From an uncultured Pseudorhodoferax sp. (GTDB taxonomy: Bacteria > Pseudomonadota > Gammaproteobacteria > Burkholderiales > Burkholderiaceae), in the NCBI GenBank assembly GCA_913776795.1, contig CAJYRH010000562.1, forward strand, positions 1-10,147: a DNA stretch of 10,147 nucleotides, read 5' to 3'. Shown one piece after another: positions 1-6,436 of this stretch. The notes beneath the pieces are model-generated. The model worked only from the letters and a program-made list of their open reading frames with translations. It was not told the DNA's origin and ran no database searches. Made by a program: the position numbers and the translations under genes. The stretch's first letter is position 1. Each line of letters begins with the position of its first letter.

Positions 1-213
1 CGGCCGGTTGTCGACGACGAGTGGCTGGCCCAGCGTCCGGGCCATGTGTTGCACGAGCGGGCGGACCGAGCGGTCGTACGGGCCGCCGGCCGGCGCCGGC
101 ACGATGAGGCGGATGGGCCGTTGGGGCCAGGCTGCCGATGGCGGCTGCGCGGCCACCTGGGCAGCCAGGGCTGCCACGGTGGCCAGGGCCAGCAGGCGGA
201 TCAGCAAACGCAA
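1..213 (-). CDS. Bug/TctC-family periplasmic solute-binding receptor, N-terminal part (truncated by window edge)
   Basis: The gene runs off the left edge, so only about 71 codons are visible. It begins with a Sec-type signal peptide: arginines at residues 2 and 6, a Leu/Ala-rich core, and a likely cut after VAA near residue 22. The mature start WPQRPIRLIVPAPAGGPYD and the later LGQPLVVDNRP are the hallmark N-terminal segments of the tripartite tricarboxylate receptor (Bug/TctC) family, which binds small carboxylates in the periplasm. I chose the TTG at 213 because GGAG lies five bases upstream. An in-frame ATG at 237 would add eight residues (MRGAPGDT) in front of the signal peptide and has no better ribosome site. 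The gene is divergent from the LysR gene to the right, its probable regulator. The ligand is unknown. Confidence 0.85.
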   Translation of the reverse strand, partial: MRLLIRLLALATVAALAAQVAAQPPSAAWPQRPIRLIVPAPAGGPYDRSVRPLVQHMARTLGQPLVVDNRP

Positions 214-284
214 TGTGTCTCCAGGGGCGCCGCGCATGCGGCTTTGTTCTCGGTGCGGATCATCGGCTGGCCAGGCATCAGTGA

Positions 285-296
285 CCAATTAATTGG
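285..296. promoter_or_regulatory. Perfect 12-bp palindrome in the Bug/LysR divergent region
   Basis: CCAATTAATTGG is a perfect inverted repeat in the gap between the two divergent genes. Its last two bases overlap the GGAG ribosome site of the LysR gene. Palindromes here often bind the adjacent LysR protein, so autoregulation is an inference. The repeat is short and AT-rich in its core and could be chance. Confidence 0.35.
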
Positions 297-298
297 AG
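295..298 (+). promoter_or_regulatory. Shine-Dalgarno GGAG that points to an ATT start for the LysR gene
   Basis: GGAG is followed by nine bases and then ATT at 308, which is in frame with the LysR reading frame. The first conventional start, TTG at 326, lies 27 bases from GGAG and has no purine-rich site of its own. This spacing suggests that translation starts at ATT 308, or that a former ATG has mutated. Confidence 0.5.
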
Positions 299-325
299 CC
301 CTGACCCATTAGACTTCGCAATACC

Positions 326-1264
326 TTGAGTGCCGATGCCGCCTCCGTTCTTTTCAACCGTCTGCTGGCGCGCGGCAAGTTCCGCCACGTACAGGTGCTG
401 CTGCGCCTGGCCGAGCTCGGCAGCGTGCAGCGCACGGCCGATGCGATCGCGATGACGCAGTCGGGCGTCACACAGACCCTGGCCTACCTGGAAAAGCTGC
501 TGGACACGCGGCTGTTCGAGCGCCACGCGCGCGGCGTGCGGCCCACGCCGGCCTGCCTGGACCTGCTGCCCGTGGCGCGTCAGCTCATGCTGGGGCTGGC
601 CGATGGCGCAGGCGTGGTCGCGGCGCGCCAGCAGAAGGGGGAGGGCATGGTCCGGTTGATCGGCTCGGCGGCCGCCACCAACGGGCTGCTGCTGTCTGCG
701 CTCACGGCCTTCGCCGAAGCGGCGCCGCGCATCACGGTGCACCTGCGCGAGGCCGAAGGTGGCGACCAACTCCTGGCGATCGGGCGGGGCGAGGTCGATC
801 TCGTGGCCTGCCGCAAGCCCCGGGTGCTGCCCGAGGGCTGGGAATTCCATGCCCTGCGCGCCGACCGTTTCGCCGTCGTCTGCCGGGCCGACAACGCGCT
901 GGCCCGCACGCGCCGCCCGAGCCCACAGGAGCTGGCGGGCCAGACCTGGCTGCACATGCCTGCCCATGTCGATGCGCGCGCGCGTTTCGACGCGTTCGTG
1001 CAAAAGCTGCCCGGGCCGGTGCGAACCTATCCGCTGGTTACCATTTCGCCAACCATGTTGTGGTGGCTGCTGCGCCACCACGATCTGCTGGCCCTGCTGC
1101 CGCTGAACCTGTTGCGCCCGTTGCTGGACGCGGGCGAGATGGTCGAACTGGACGTCGGCGCGTTGGACGCGTTGGAGCCGATCGGATTGCTGCAGCCCAC
1201 GGGTCGATTGACGGTTGCGGCTGAGCGCCTTGCCGGGTTTTTGCTGAATCACGAAGTGGACTGA
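326..1264 (+). CDS. LysR-family transcriptional regulator
   Basis: This is a 312-residue LysR-type regulator of normal family length. The N-terminal winged helix-turn-helix lies at about residues 20-76 and contains the typical TADAIAMTQSGVTQTLAYLE recognition region and the wing RLFERHARGVRPTPA. The effector-binding domain, about 100-305, carries the usual IGRGEVDLVACR and MLWWLLRHHDLLALLP stretches. It is divergent from the Bug receptor at the left edge and probably controls it, perhaps in response to the receptor's ligand. The coordinates use TTG 326 as the first conventional start codon. An in-frame ATT at 308 has far better Shine-Dalgarno spacing and would add six residues (MRLRNT); an in-frame TGA at 302 bounds the reading frame. 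The family call is secure; the target is inferred from position only. Confidence 0.93.
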   Translation: MSADAASVLFNRLLARGKFRHVQVLLRLAELGSVQRTADAIAMTQSGVTQTLAYLEKLLDTRLFERHARGVRPTPACLDLLPVARQLMLGLADGAGVVAARQQKGEGMVRLIGSAAATNGLLLSALTAFAEAAPRITVHLREAEGGDQLLAIGRGEVDLVACRKPRVLPEGWEFHALRADRFAVVCRADNALARTRRPSPQELAGQTWLHMPAHVDARARFDAFVQKLPGPVRTYPLVTISPTMLWWLLRHHDLLALLPLNLLRPLLDAGEMVELDVGALDALEPIGLLQPTGRLTVAAERLAGFLLNHEVD

Positions 1265-1497
1265 ATCTCGCCGGAGCTTTTGAGGTCTTGGCATACCGCC
1301 CTTCGGTCGTGGTCCTGCCGCCATCGGTCAGATTCAAGCAAGCTGGCCAGGGAAGGCATGACGTCGTTGGCTACGTCGACGCCACCAGTTGCAATTCTCA
1401 CGGTGGCGCCCTCGCGGTTGAAATCGTTTGCGAATCTGCCGAATTGGCAAATTCGCTCGATTTTTAGTGGGGCGTCAGCCCGCTCGCGAAAAATGCT
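1265..1497. other. Intergenic region without a supported gene
   Basis: This gap separates the convergent LysR and DUF6351 genes. Short open frames exist on both strands, but none has a ribosome site or a recognisable domain. Two inverted repeats are visible: CGCCACC/GGTGGCG at 1380-1408 with a 15-base loop, and the terminator-like hairpin at 1430-1456. The base composition falls from the GC-rich left flank toward the less GC-rich cassette at about this gap. Confidence 0.6.
1430..1465 (+). terminator. Rho-independent terminator-like hairpin after the LysR gene
   Basis: The arms GCGAATcTGCC and GGCAaATTCGC pair over ten base pairs with a single C/A mismatch around the loop GAATT. Four bases later comes TTTTT (1461-1465). 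The hairpin sits about 166 bases after the LysR stop codon. There is no T-run on the other side, so it favours plus-strand transcripts, although it may also weaken readthrough from the convergent DUF6351 gene. Confidence 0.55.
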
Positions 1498-3585
1498 TTA
1501 ATACTTTTGATAAGTACTGCGCATTGGCAACTGGTTCACCCCGGGCCTTGCGAAGTCGCAGACGCCAGTTGGGAAAATGGCACGAAGTCTGGCTTGTTGA
1601 GCCGTTGTAAATTGAATTGGAGCGTAGTCCCCAACGTTGACAGGCTTCAAAGCACATTTGAGCACATCATTGGTGATCGGTGCGCCCGCTTGGAGACGGG
1701 TTTCCCCACTGACCGGATACAGGGCGGAGCATCGGCCTGGACTACCCATGACCTCCACGATCTTTTCGTTATCAGCAGTGAAGCATGCATCCACGGCCGC
1801 ACTTGGCTTCAGCCGAACAATCTTGTCCGTCGACAGCGGAGCAGGATCAGCAACAATCTGATCCAGCCACTCGTTCATCAGATCAAGTGCCTCTACCGTC
1901 TTGTTCATGTTGCCGGGATACACCCAAGCTACCTGATGGTCTGTTCTTCCCACCCCCTTCAGCAGGCGTGCTCGGATCGTAAAGTCGCGTTCATATGAAT
2001 GGATGTCGCCGCCGTCATCGAGATAGTTCCGGATATTGATGATGGGAACCAAACCAAGGCCGCCCAATCCAGCATTCACCAAACCGCTTTCATAAGCTGC
2101 CTTGATGGCAACCTCATCTCCGAGATTACGGCTCGGTGTGAAGTTTCCATCGACATCATTGCCACCGATGCGCTCGTTGAGATCAAGGAATTCGTCGACC
2201 GAAATCTGTCCCGCCCTCAGGCCGAGCAAGCCGTACTGCACGCCGATGTTGTCCTGAATTTTGCGGGCAAAACCCGTTGTCGGGTCTCGGCCGTAGACGT
2301 TGACGCGCAAGTCCTGGGGAGTGCAACGCGCACCTTTCGGGTTGTACAACGGGTGGTACACCTTGGTGGTGTCCTTCAAGTCGCAACCAGCTTGGTTCGT
2401 CGCTTGGTAAATCGGGACGTACGAATTTGCCCATGCGCGACATGTTCCGTTCGTGAATCCCTCCACCGCCTTGCGCTTGGCTCCGGTCCACACATTGGCA
2501 TCCGCGGTCGAGAAAAATCGTTCGAACAGACCGCAATCGGTGATGTTCAATACGCCATCGGAGAAAGGCCGTGCGGGAATGAGGCCGTCGAGCAAGCCAG
2601 GATAGATCTGCGTGATGACATATTGCTGGATGCCGCCGCCGGACGATCCCGTGCCCACCGTCCATTTCGGAACACCATAGTTCTTGATGAAAAACTCCTT
2701 GAGCATCATCAAGGACTCCCCTTGAAGAACACCATTTCCACGCTGACGGTTCACCAGCTCGGACGACAGCGTGTACGCAAAGCCTTTACCCAGGAAATTG
2801 ACGTCCAGAACATCGGTTTCCCGGTTGATGCCCTGGTTGTATTTGGTTCCAGCGCCGCCATCGAAGAACACGGCAAGCTTTCCGTTCCAACCTTCTCCAG
2901 CCTTCCAGGTACTTGGATTGACTGAGGTCTCGCTCGGGTTGTCGAGAATGGCGATACGGTAGATCGCTCGGTCGACCGTTCCGGAATCGACCCGCACAAT
3001 GAAGGGCACGGTCTTGCCTTCGTTGGTCGTGGTGGTCACCAAATCGGCGGGGCGTGGTCCGGTCGGATTTTCCAATGAGGCCCACGTGCCGCGCGTTGTG
3101 CGGTAGTAATAGGAAAGCTTGCGGGTCGCCGAGCAGTTTTCGTCGGTGGGCTCGCCAAGTCCCGATTCAACCGTTCGGCACTCGAACGGCGTCACCAAGG
3201 GTCCGGCAAGAATGGGCCCTGTGATCGGGTGGTTGACCAGGGTCAGGCGTGCATCCTCTCCACCGTCCACCGATGCGACCAGTTCGTTGTCGCCATTTTT
3301 GAGCCCGGTCACGCGAATGGTGCGAGAAGAACCCTCAACCTTAACCGAGTCACTGACATCCGTGCCATTGACCTTGACCGTCACTTTTCCAATGGCGCCG
3401 CGTCCTACATCGATGGAAACAAGCGCGTCGCCACCCGACACATGCTCGGGCTTGGATGAGAGCACCTTCAAGGTGGGTGCGGGTTGAGAGACCGAAGCGT
3501 CTTCGTCGCCTCCGCAGCCTGCGATGGCCAGTGCAACGGCCATCACGATGGCGCTGTTGACTAAAGCATTGGGTTTTCTGTTCAA
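1498..3585 (-). CDS. DUF6351-family predicted outer-membrane/periplasmic lipoprotein, tannase-like hydrolase fold
   Basis: This is a 695-residue predicted lipoprotein. A short basic N-terminus and hydrophobic core end in the lipobox IAGC at about residue 24, followed by Gly-Gly, which favours outer-membrane sorting. An Ig-like segment (about 40-120) precedes the large domain. Family landmarks I recognise are HPITGPILAGPLVTPFEC, TVGTGSSGGGIQQY and, near the end, APITNDVLKCALKPV and RAIFPTGVCDFARPGV. GSSGG resembles a GxSxG nucleophile elbow, with Ser near 315; the acid and histidine of a triad are not assigned. DUF6351 has no established reaction that I can name, so ester or depside hydrolysis is an inference from tannase-like features. 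The start is TTG 3585, because GGAGG (3595-3591) lies five bases upstream; the in-frame TTG at 3597 lies upstream of that site. It is co-directional with and downstream of the Bug receptor. Confidence 0.85.
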   Translation of the reverse strand: MNRKPNALVNSAIVMAVALAIAGCGGDEDASVSQPAPTLKVLSSKPEHVSGGDALVSIDVGRGAIGKVTVKVNGTDVSDSVKVEGSSRTIRVTGLKNGDNELVASVDGGEDARLTLVNHPITGPILAGPLVTPFECRTVESGLGEPTDENCSATRKLSYYYRTTRGTWASLENPTGPRPADLVTTTTNEGKTVPFIVRVDSGTVDRAIYRIAILDNPSETSVNPSTWKAGEGWNGKLAVFFDGGAGTKYNQGINRETDVLDVNFLGKGFAYTLSSELVNRQRGNGVLQGESLMMLKEFFIKNYGVPKWTVGTGSSGGGIQQYVITQIYPGLLDGLIPARPFSDGVLNITDCGLFERFFSTADANVWTGAKRKAVEGFTNGTCRAWANSYVPIYQATNQAGCDLKDTTKVYHPLYNPKGARCTPQDLRVNVYGRDPTTGFARKIQDNIGVQYGLLGLRAGQISVDEFLDLNERIGGNDVDGNFTPSRNLGDEVAIKAAYESGLVNAGLGGLGLVPIINIRNYLDDGGDIHSYERDFTIRARLLKGVGRTDHQVAWVYPGNMNKTVEALDLMNEWLDQIVADPAPLSTDKIVRLKPSAAVDACFTADNEKIVEVMGSPGRCSALYPVSGETRLQAGAPITNDVLKCALKPVNVGDYAPIQFTTAQQARLRAIFPTGVCDFARPGVNQLPMRSTYQKY

Positions 3586-3710
3586 TTTTGCCTCCAAACG
3601 TTAGAAGAAAATTCAATTACTCCGGCGCGACCCATCTTGCCGATGGCATCGTCGTCAGCTTGAATTACGAAATCATCATCGGGAAATACGCAAAGGGGAA
3701 TCCCATCCAT
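3582..3710 (-). CDS. Possible 42-residue small ORF overlapping the DUF6351 start (hypothetical)
   Basis: An ATG at 3710 opens a 42-codon frame that ends in TGA sharing bases with the DUF6351 TTG start (TTGA, a four-base overlap). The peptide is acidic in its middle (PDDDFVIQADDDAIG) and has no domain that I recognise. There is no good ribosome site at the proper distance before its ATG, which argues against independent translation. It could be a coupling leader, a remnant, or chance. The 160-base gap between the Bug and DUF6351 genes contains nothing else that I can support. Confidence 0.2.
   Translation of the reverse strand: MDGIPLCVFPDDDFVIQADDDAIGKMGRAGVIEFSSNVWRQN
3591..3595 (-). promoter_or_regulatory. 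Strong ribosome binding site GGAGG that fixes the DUF6351 start
   Basis: GGAGG on the minus strand is followed by CAAAA and then TTG at 3585. An in-frame TTG at 3597 lies directly in front of this motif and cannot use it, so the shorter start is preferred. Confidence 0.75.
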
Positions 3711-3745
3711 TCCGGGATGTCGAGATGCATGGTGTCATGGCCGCG

Positions 3746-4714
3746 TCACGGCTTGTTAAGGCCTAGTTTTTCGATGATTTTCCTTTCGGCTTTCATCGTG
3801 TCGGCCGCATATCTTTGGTAGGCTGCTCCGTCCATGTAATAGGTTTCCATGTCGAATTTGGTCAGCGATTCCCTGTAGTTTGGCATTTCCATCGCTCTTT
3901 TGAATGCGTCATGCAAGACTTTTGCAATCCTGGGATCGGTGGTTTTGGGCACGACCAAGCCGAAAGGCGAGGTCTGGACCAGATCGATTCCTGTTTCCTT
4001 GAGAGTCGGTACATTGGGAAACTTGGGCGATCGCTTTTCTCCCCACGTCGACAGCAGGCGCAGTCGGCCCTGCTCAACGTACGGCGCCCATGCCGGCGTG
4101 TCTGCAACCGACATGACGTGGCCGCCGATCACCGCTTGCAGCGATTCTGAATTTCCTTTGTATGGGATATGGTTCAGCGTCACGCCGGTCTGCATGGCCA
4201 TGCCTTCCATAGTCAGATGCAGGGTCGTCAACGCGCCCGGCGTGCCATAGCTGAGCTTGCCAGGATTAGCCTTCGCATATGAAACATACTCCTGCATCGT
4301 TTTGATCGGGGAATCCGCTGGAACTACGAGTCCGAACGAATAGCCTGCCAGGCTGATCACATATTGCAGATCGGTGGCCGGGTCCCAATTGATCTTCTGG
4401 GTGTAAGGAAGACGAAAGACCGGCAATGGCACCTGCGCCAGGGTGTAACCGTCGGCTGGCACCGTCTGCATCATTTGCGCGGGAAGAATTCCTCCAGCGC
4501 CGGGCTTGTTCTCAATCACGACGGGTTGACCCAGAATTTTTGAGGCATTTTCTGCCAGCACACGGAACGGCACGTCCGTGGAGCCGCCGGCGGTGAATCC
4601 AATCAAAATTTTAATCGGGCGGCTGGGGAATTCCTGTGCCGAAGCAGCGCTGATTCCAAGCGCAGCAAGAACGCCGAAAAATATTCTCACAGCAGCAGAT
4701 TTTTGATATCGCAT
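3746..4714 (-). CDS. Bug/TctC-family periplasmic solute-binding receptor
   Basis: This is a 322-residue receptor of normal family length. The signal peptide (residues 1-26) ends ASA before QEFPSRPIKILIGF. The Bug signatures follow in order: FTAGGSTDV at about 40-48, LGQPVVIENKPGAGG at about 61-75, PADGYTL near 86, and later NPGKLSYGTPG, LNHIPYKG and a PTLKETG stretch. Proteins of this family bind dicarboxylates, aromatic acids or nicotinate-like compounds for tripartite transporters, or act as sensors. No TctA/TctB genes are nearby. ATG 4714 is preferred because AAGG lies eight bases upstream; the ATG at 4735 would add MVLKVVN before the signal peptide. The gene lies upstream of and co-directional with the DUF6351 gene, and divergent from the IclR gene. 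A perfect palindrome 57 bases upstream suggests IclR control. The ligand is unknown. Confidence 0.93.
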   Translation of the reverse strand: MRYQKSAAVRIFFGVLAALGISAASAQEFPSRPIKILIGFTAGGSTDVPFRVLAENASKILGQPVVIENKPGAGGILPAQMMQTVPADGYTLAQVPLPVFRLPYTQKINWDPATDLQYVISLAGYSFGLVVPADSPIKTMQEYVSYAKANPGKLSYGTPGALTTLHLTMEGMAMQTGVTLNHIPYKGNSESLQAVIGGHVMSVADTPAWAPYVEQGRLRLLSTWGEKRSPKFPNVPTLKETGIDLVQTSPFGLVVPKTTDPRIAKVLHDAFKRAMEMPNYRESLTKFDMETYYMDGAAYQRYAADTMKAERKIIEKLGLNKP

Positions 4715-4770
4715 ATTTACTACCTTCAGTACCATGAATCCATGTATCTCAACCTGATCGAGCAACTCGC

Positions 4771-4791
4771 ATATTCCGACAGTCGGAATAT
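4771..4791. promoter_or_regulatory. IclR operator candidate 1 (perfect 21-bp palindrome at the Bug promoter)
   Basis: The half-sites ATATTCCGAC and GTCGGAATAT flank a single A as a perfect inverted repeat, lying 57 bases upstream of the Bug start. On the minus strand TTGATA (4794-4789) could be the -35 element. The palindrome would then cover the spacer, a position suited to repression. The match to the other two TTCC/GGAA sites near the IclR start supports binding by the IclR protein. The promoter hexamers are weak. Confidence 0.7.
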
Positions 4792-4888
4792 CAACGGTGT
4801 GGAGATGCATGGAGTCTAGCTGTCGTATGAATAAGGATTTGTTAGGGGTTGACCCTAGTTTCGGGCATCCCGCGGCATGATTTCCTGC

Positions 4889-4894
4889 TATATT
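4889..4894 (+). promoter_or_regulatory. Possible extended -10 element of the IclR gene
   Basis: TATATT preceded by TGC resembles an extended -10 element and would place the transcription start near 4901, inside operator 2. No good -35 hexamer is visible. If correct, the IclR protein would block its own promoter. Confidence 0.3.
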
Positions 4895-4908
4895 CCAGTG
4901 TTCGGAAT
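4892..4908. promoter_or_regulatory. IclR operator candidate 2
   Basis: ATTCC-N7-GGAAT has exactly the arm spacing of operator 1 (ATTCC-GACAGTC-GGAAT), and its inner bases share TCGGAAT on the right arm. Its centre lies 119 bases from that of operator 1. It lies 31 bases upstream of the IclR start codon. Confidence 0.55.
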
Positions 4909-4914
4909 TTTGAT

Positions 4915-4930
4915 TTCCCGCTAGGCGGAA
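4915..4930. promoter_or_regulatory. IclR operator candidate 3, overlapping the IclR ribosome site
   Basis: TTCCCGCTAGGCGGAA is a 16-base palindrome with two mismatched pairs. It has the TTCC/GGAA arms of the other sites but an eight-base centre. It includes AGGCGG, the likely ribosome site of the IclR gene. Its centre is about 22 bases from that of operator 2, roughly two helical turns, which suits tandem binding. Confidence 0.4.
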
Positions 4931-4938
4931 TAAATGAC

Positions 4939-5775
4939 ATGAGACGAACGAGACACTTTGGCGGCAGCCCATTCGATGGCGATGCGCAGGACAACGATCC
5001 CCGATTTGTCAGTGCATTGGCCAAAGGTTTGTTGGTGCTTCAAGCTTTCACGCCCAAAGACCGGTGGCTGGCGCATCGTGAACTGGTGCAAAGAACGGGC
5101 TTGGCTGCCTCGACCGTGTCTCGGCTTGCTTTCACCTTGCATCAGCTTGGTTTTCTAAAGCACGAGCAGTTGCAAGGGGCATATTCGCTGGCGCCAGCCG
5201 TGCTGGCGCTGGGCTTTTCCGTTCTTGGGCGGTCCGATGTCGTCCATATCGCAAGGCCGTTCATGCAGCAACTCGCGCAACAATGCGAGGCAACGGTGTC
5301 ATTGGGGGTAAGGCATGGCCTGGAAGTCATTTACGTCGGACATTGCCGAGGCACGGACCGCCTGTACCTCGGCTTGGACATCGGCTCGCGCCTCCCGATC
5401 GACAGAACGGCCATTGGGCGTTCGATCATTTATTCGCTGGGGGAACGTGAGAGGTCTGGAATCGTCGCTGCACTGAGTGCGAACGGGGCATCTTGCGATG
5501 CGTTGAACATCGAAAGCGTAACTTCTCAGATCGAGGAGTTCGGCTATGTTCTATCCGAATCCGAGTGGGAACCTGGAATCTCGGCCGCGGCGGCGCCATT
5601 GGATCTGCGCGATGGGGTGAATGTCTACGGCATATCGGTAGGCGGTTTGTCGTCGCGGCTTACACCTGAATTCCTGCGTCATGTGGCTGGACCGGCCGTG
5701 GCAAAGACCTGTTCGGAATTGCGCCAGGTCATCCACGAGGCCAAGTGGACCGACCGGACAGAGTCGCCGTGCTGA
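4939..5775 (+). CDS. IclR-family transcriptional regulator
   Basis: This is a 278-residue regulator of normal IclR length. The N-terminal winged helix-turn-helix spans about residues 23-82: VSALAKGLLVLQAF, then the recognition region RTGLAASTVSRLAFTLHQLGF and the wing ending AYSLAPAVLALG. The effector domain, about 97-265, has the typical RPFMQQLAQQCEATVSLGV start, LPIDRTAIGRS near 152, the FGYVLSESEWEPGISAAAAPL motif and the GISVGG strand. Effectors in this family are usually aromatic acids or short organic acids. The start is ATG 4939, with AGGCGG nine bases upstream; the frame stays open back to 4849 but has no support there. The gene is divergent from the Bug receptor and shares palindromic sites with it, so it probably controls the Bug-DUF6351 pair and itself. 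Confidence 0.93.
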   Translation: MRRTRHFGGSPFDGDAQDNDPRFVSALAKGLLVLQAFTPKDRWLAHRELVQRTGLAASTVSRLAFTLHQLGFLKHEQLQGAYSLAPAVLALGFSVLGRSDVVHIARPFMQQLAQQCEATVSLGVRHGLEVIYVGHCRGTDRLYLGLDIGSRLPIDRTAIGRSIIYSLGERERSGIVAALSANGASCDALNIESVTSQIEEFGYVLSESEWEPGISAAAAPLDLRDGVNVYGISVGGLSSRLTPEFLRHVAGPAVAKTCSELRQVIHEAKWTDRTESPC

Positions 5776-5846
5776 GGATCGGCCCTGCGCGGCACGAGAT
5801 GGACGTGGAACCCCAACTTGCGAGGCACAAACCGGCTCTGCCGTGA

Positions 5847-5867
5847 GGCGCTGTCGCGCGCAACGCC
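5847..5867 (-). terminator. Hairpin downstream of the Bug-amidohydrolase-CMD operon
   Basis: On the minus strand GGCGTTG pairs with CAGCGCC (seven pairs, one of them G-U) around a seven-base loop, beginning nine bases after the last stop codon of the operon. No T-run follows, so it is at best a weak intrinsic terminator or a 3'-end stabilising stem. Confidence 0.3.
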
Positions 5868-5875
5868 AGCACCGG

Positions 5876-6436
5876 TCAGTCCTGTTGCAACTGGATGGTC
5901 ACCGCGACCGATGTGGCCATCCCGAGGAAGGCGCATAGTTCTGCCATCCCCTGTGTGCCATGCAGGCGCAGTGCGTCGTCCCAGAGCCTGGCCCCGATCC
6001 GCTGCCCACGGAGGAGACGTGCTGCCACCTGGCAAACGATGCGCACGTTCGACGCCGTCGGCGGCAGCCGGCCATGTGCAATGGCGTCAATGCACGCGGC
6101 CTTGACGCCTGCGTCAAGTGCCCGTGGAACATGCCGACTCCACTGCTCGGCGCAATTCAGCCGGTGCGCCACGACAAGGAAAACGGCCTCCAGCGCCGCG
6201 CGGCCGAGACTGCTGTTCCACAGCCGAGTGGACAGATCCTCCATGGCAATTGCGACTTCGGGACTGGCGATCAGGATCCGATACATCGGGGGCAGGCTCC
6301 CGCGCCGCGCCACGATGCTGTCGTTGGCGTCTGTCGCCGCAGGCCCCAGTGCTTCAGGATCGAAGGCGGACAGGTCCCGCCATCGGATGCCGGCGTTGTC
6401 GGCCCAGCCCGGCCCCGCTGTGGGCGTTGGCTTCAC
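5876..6436 (-). CDS. Carboxymuconolactone decarboxylase/AhpD-like family protein
   Basis: This is a 186-residue all-alpha CMD-like protein. The N-terminal part (RWRDLSAFDPEALGPAATDA) fits the usual linker, and residues 52-64 (YRILIASPEVAIA) open the CMD domain. The core LEAVFLVVAHRLNCAEQWSRH (82-102) matches the family, with Glu83, His91, Cys95 and His102. Only one cysteine is present, so the CxxC pair of AhpD-type peroxidases is missing and a redox role is unlikely. Proteins of this kind are often found with aromatic or lactone degradation genes, but the reaction is not known here. The start is GTG 6436, overlapping the TGA of the amidohydrolase by four bases (GTGA), which implies translational coupling. 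There is no strong ribosome site of its own. It is the last gene of the three-gene operon. Confidence 0.85.
   Translation of the reverse strand: MKPTPTAGPGWADNAGIRWRDLSAFDPEALGPAATDANDSIVARRGSLPPMYRILIASPEVAIAMEDLSTRLWNSSLGRAALEAVFLVVAHRLNCAEQWSRHVPRALDAGVKAACIDAIAHGRLPPTASNVRIVCQVAARLLRGQRIGARLWDDALRLHGTQGMAELCAFLGMATSVAVTIQLQQD

Noticed and set aside
278..1324. A 348-codon minus-strand frame across the first LysR gene.
   Set aside because: The translation is Gln/Arg-rich and without domains; it is antisense to a clear LysR gene.
1270..1440. A minus-strand frame (NREGATVRIATGGVDVANDV and following) in the gap after the first LysR gene.
   Set aside because: It vaguely recalls a Bug N-terminus but has no ribosome site and no second family motif.
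1999..2925. A 308-codon plus-strand frame inside DUF6351.
   Set aside because: It is antisense to a well-supported lipoprotein gene and has no recognisable domain or ribosome site.
4843..4857. TAGGG-GTTGA-CCCTA stem considered as an operator, with TTGACC as a -35 element.
   Set aside because: The arms are only five bases, the motif is unrelated to the TTCC/GGAA sites, and no -10 element lies 16-18 bases away.
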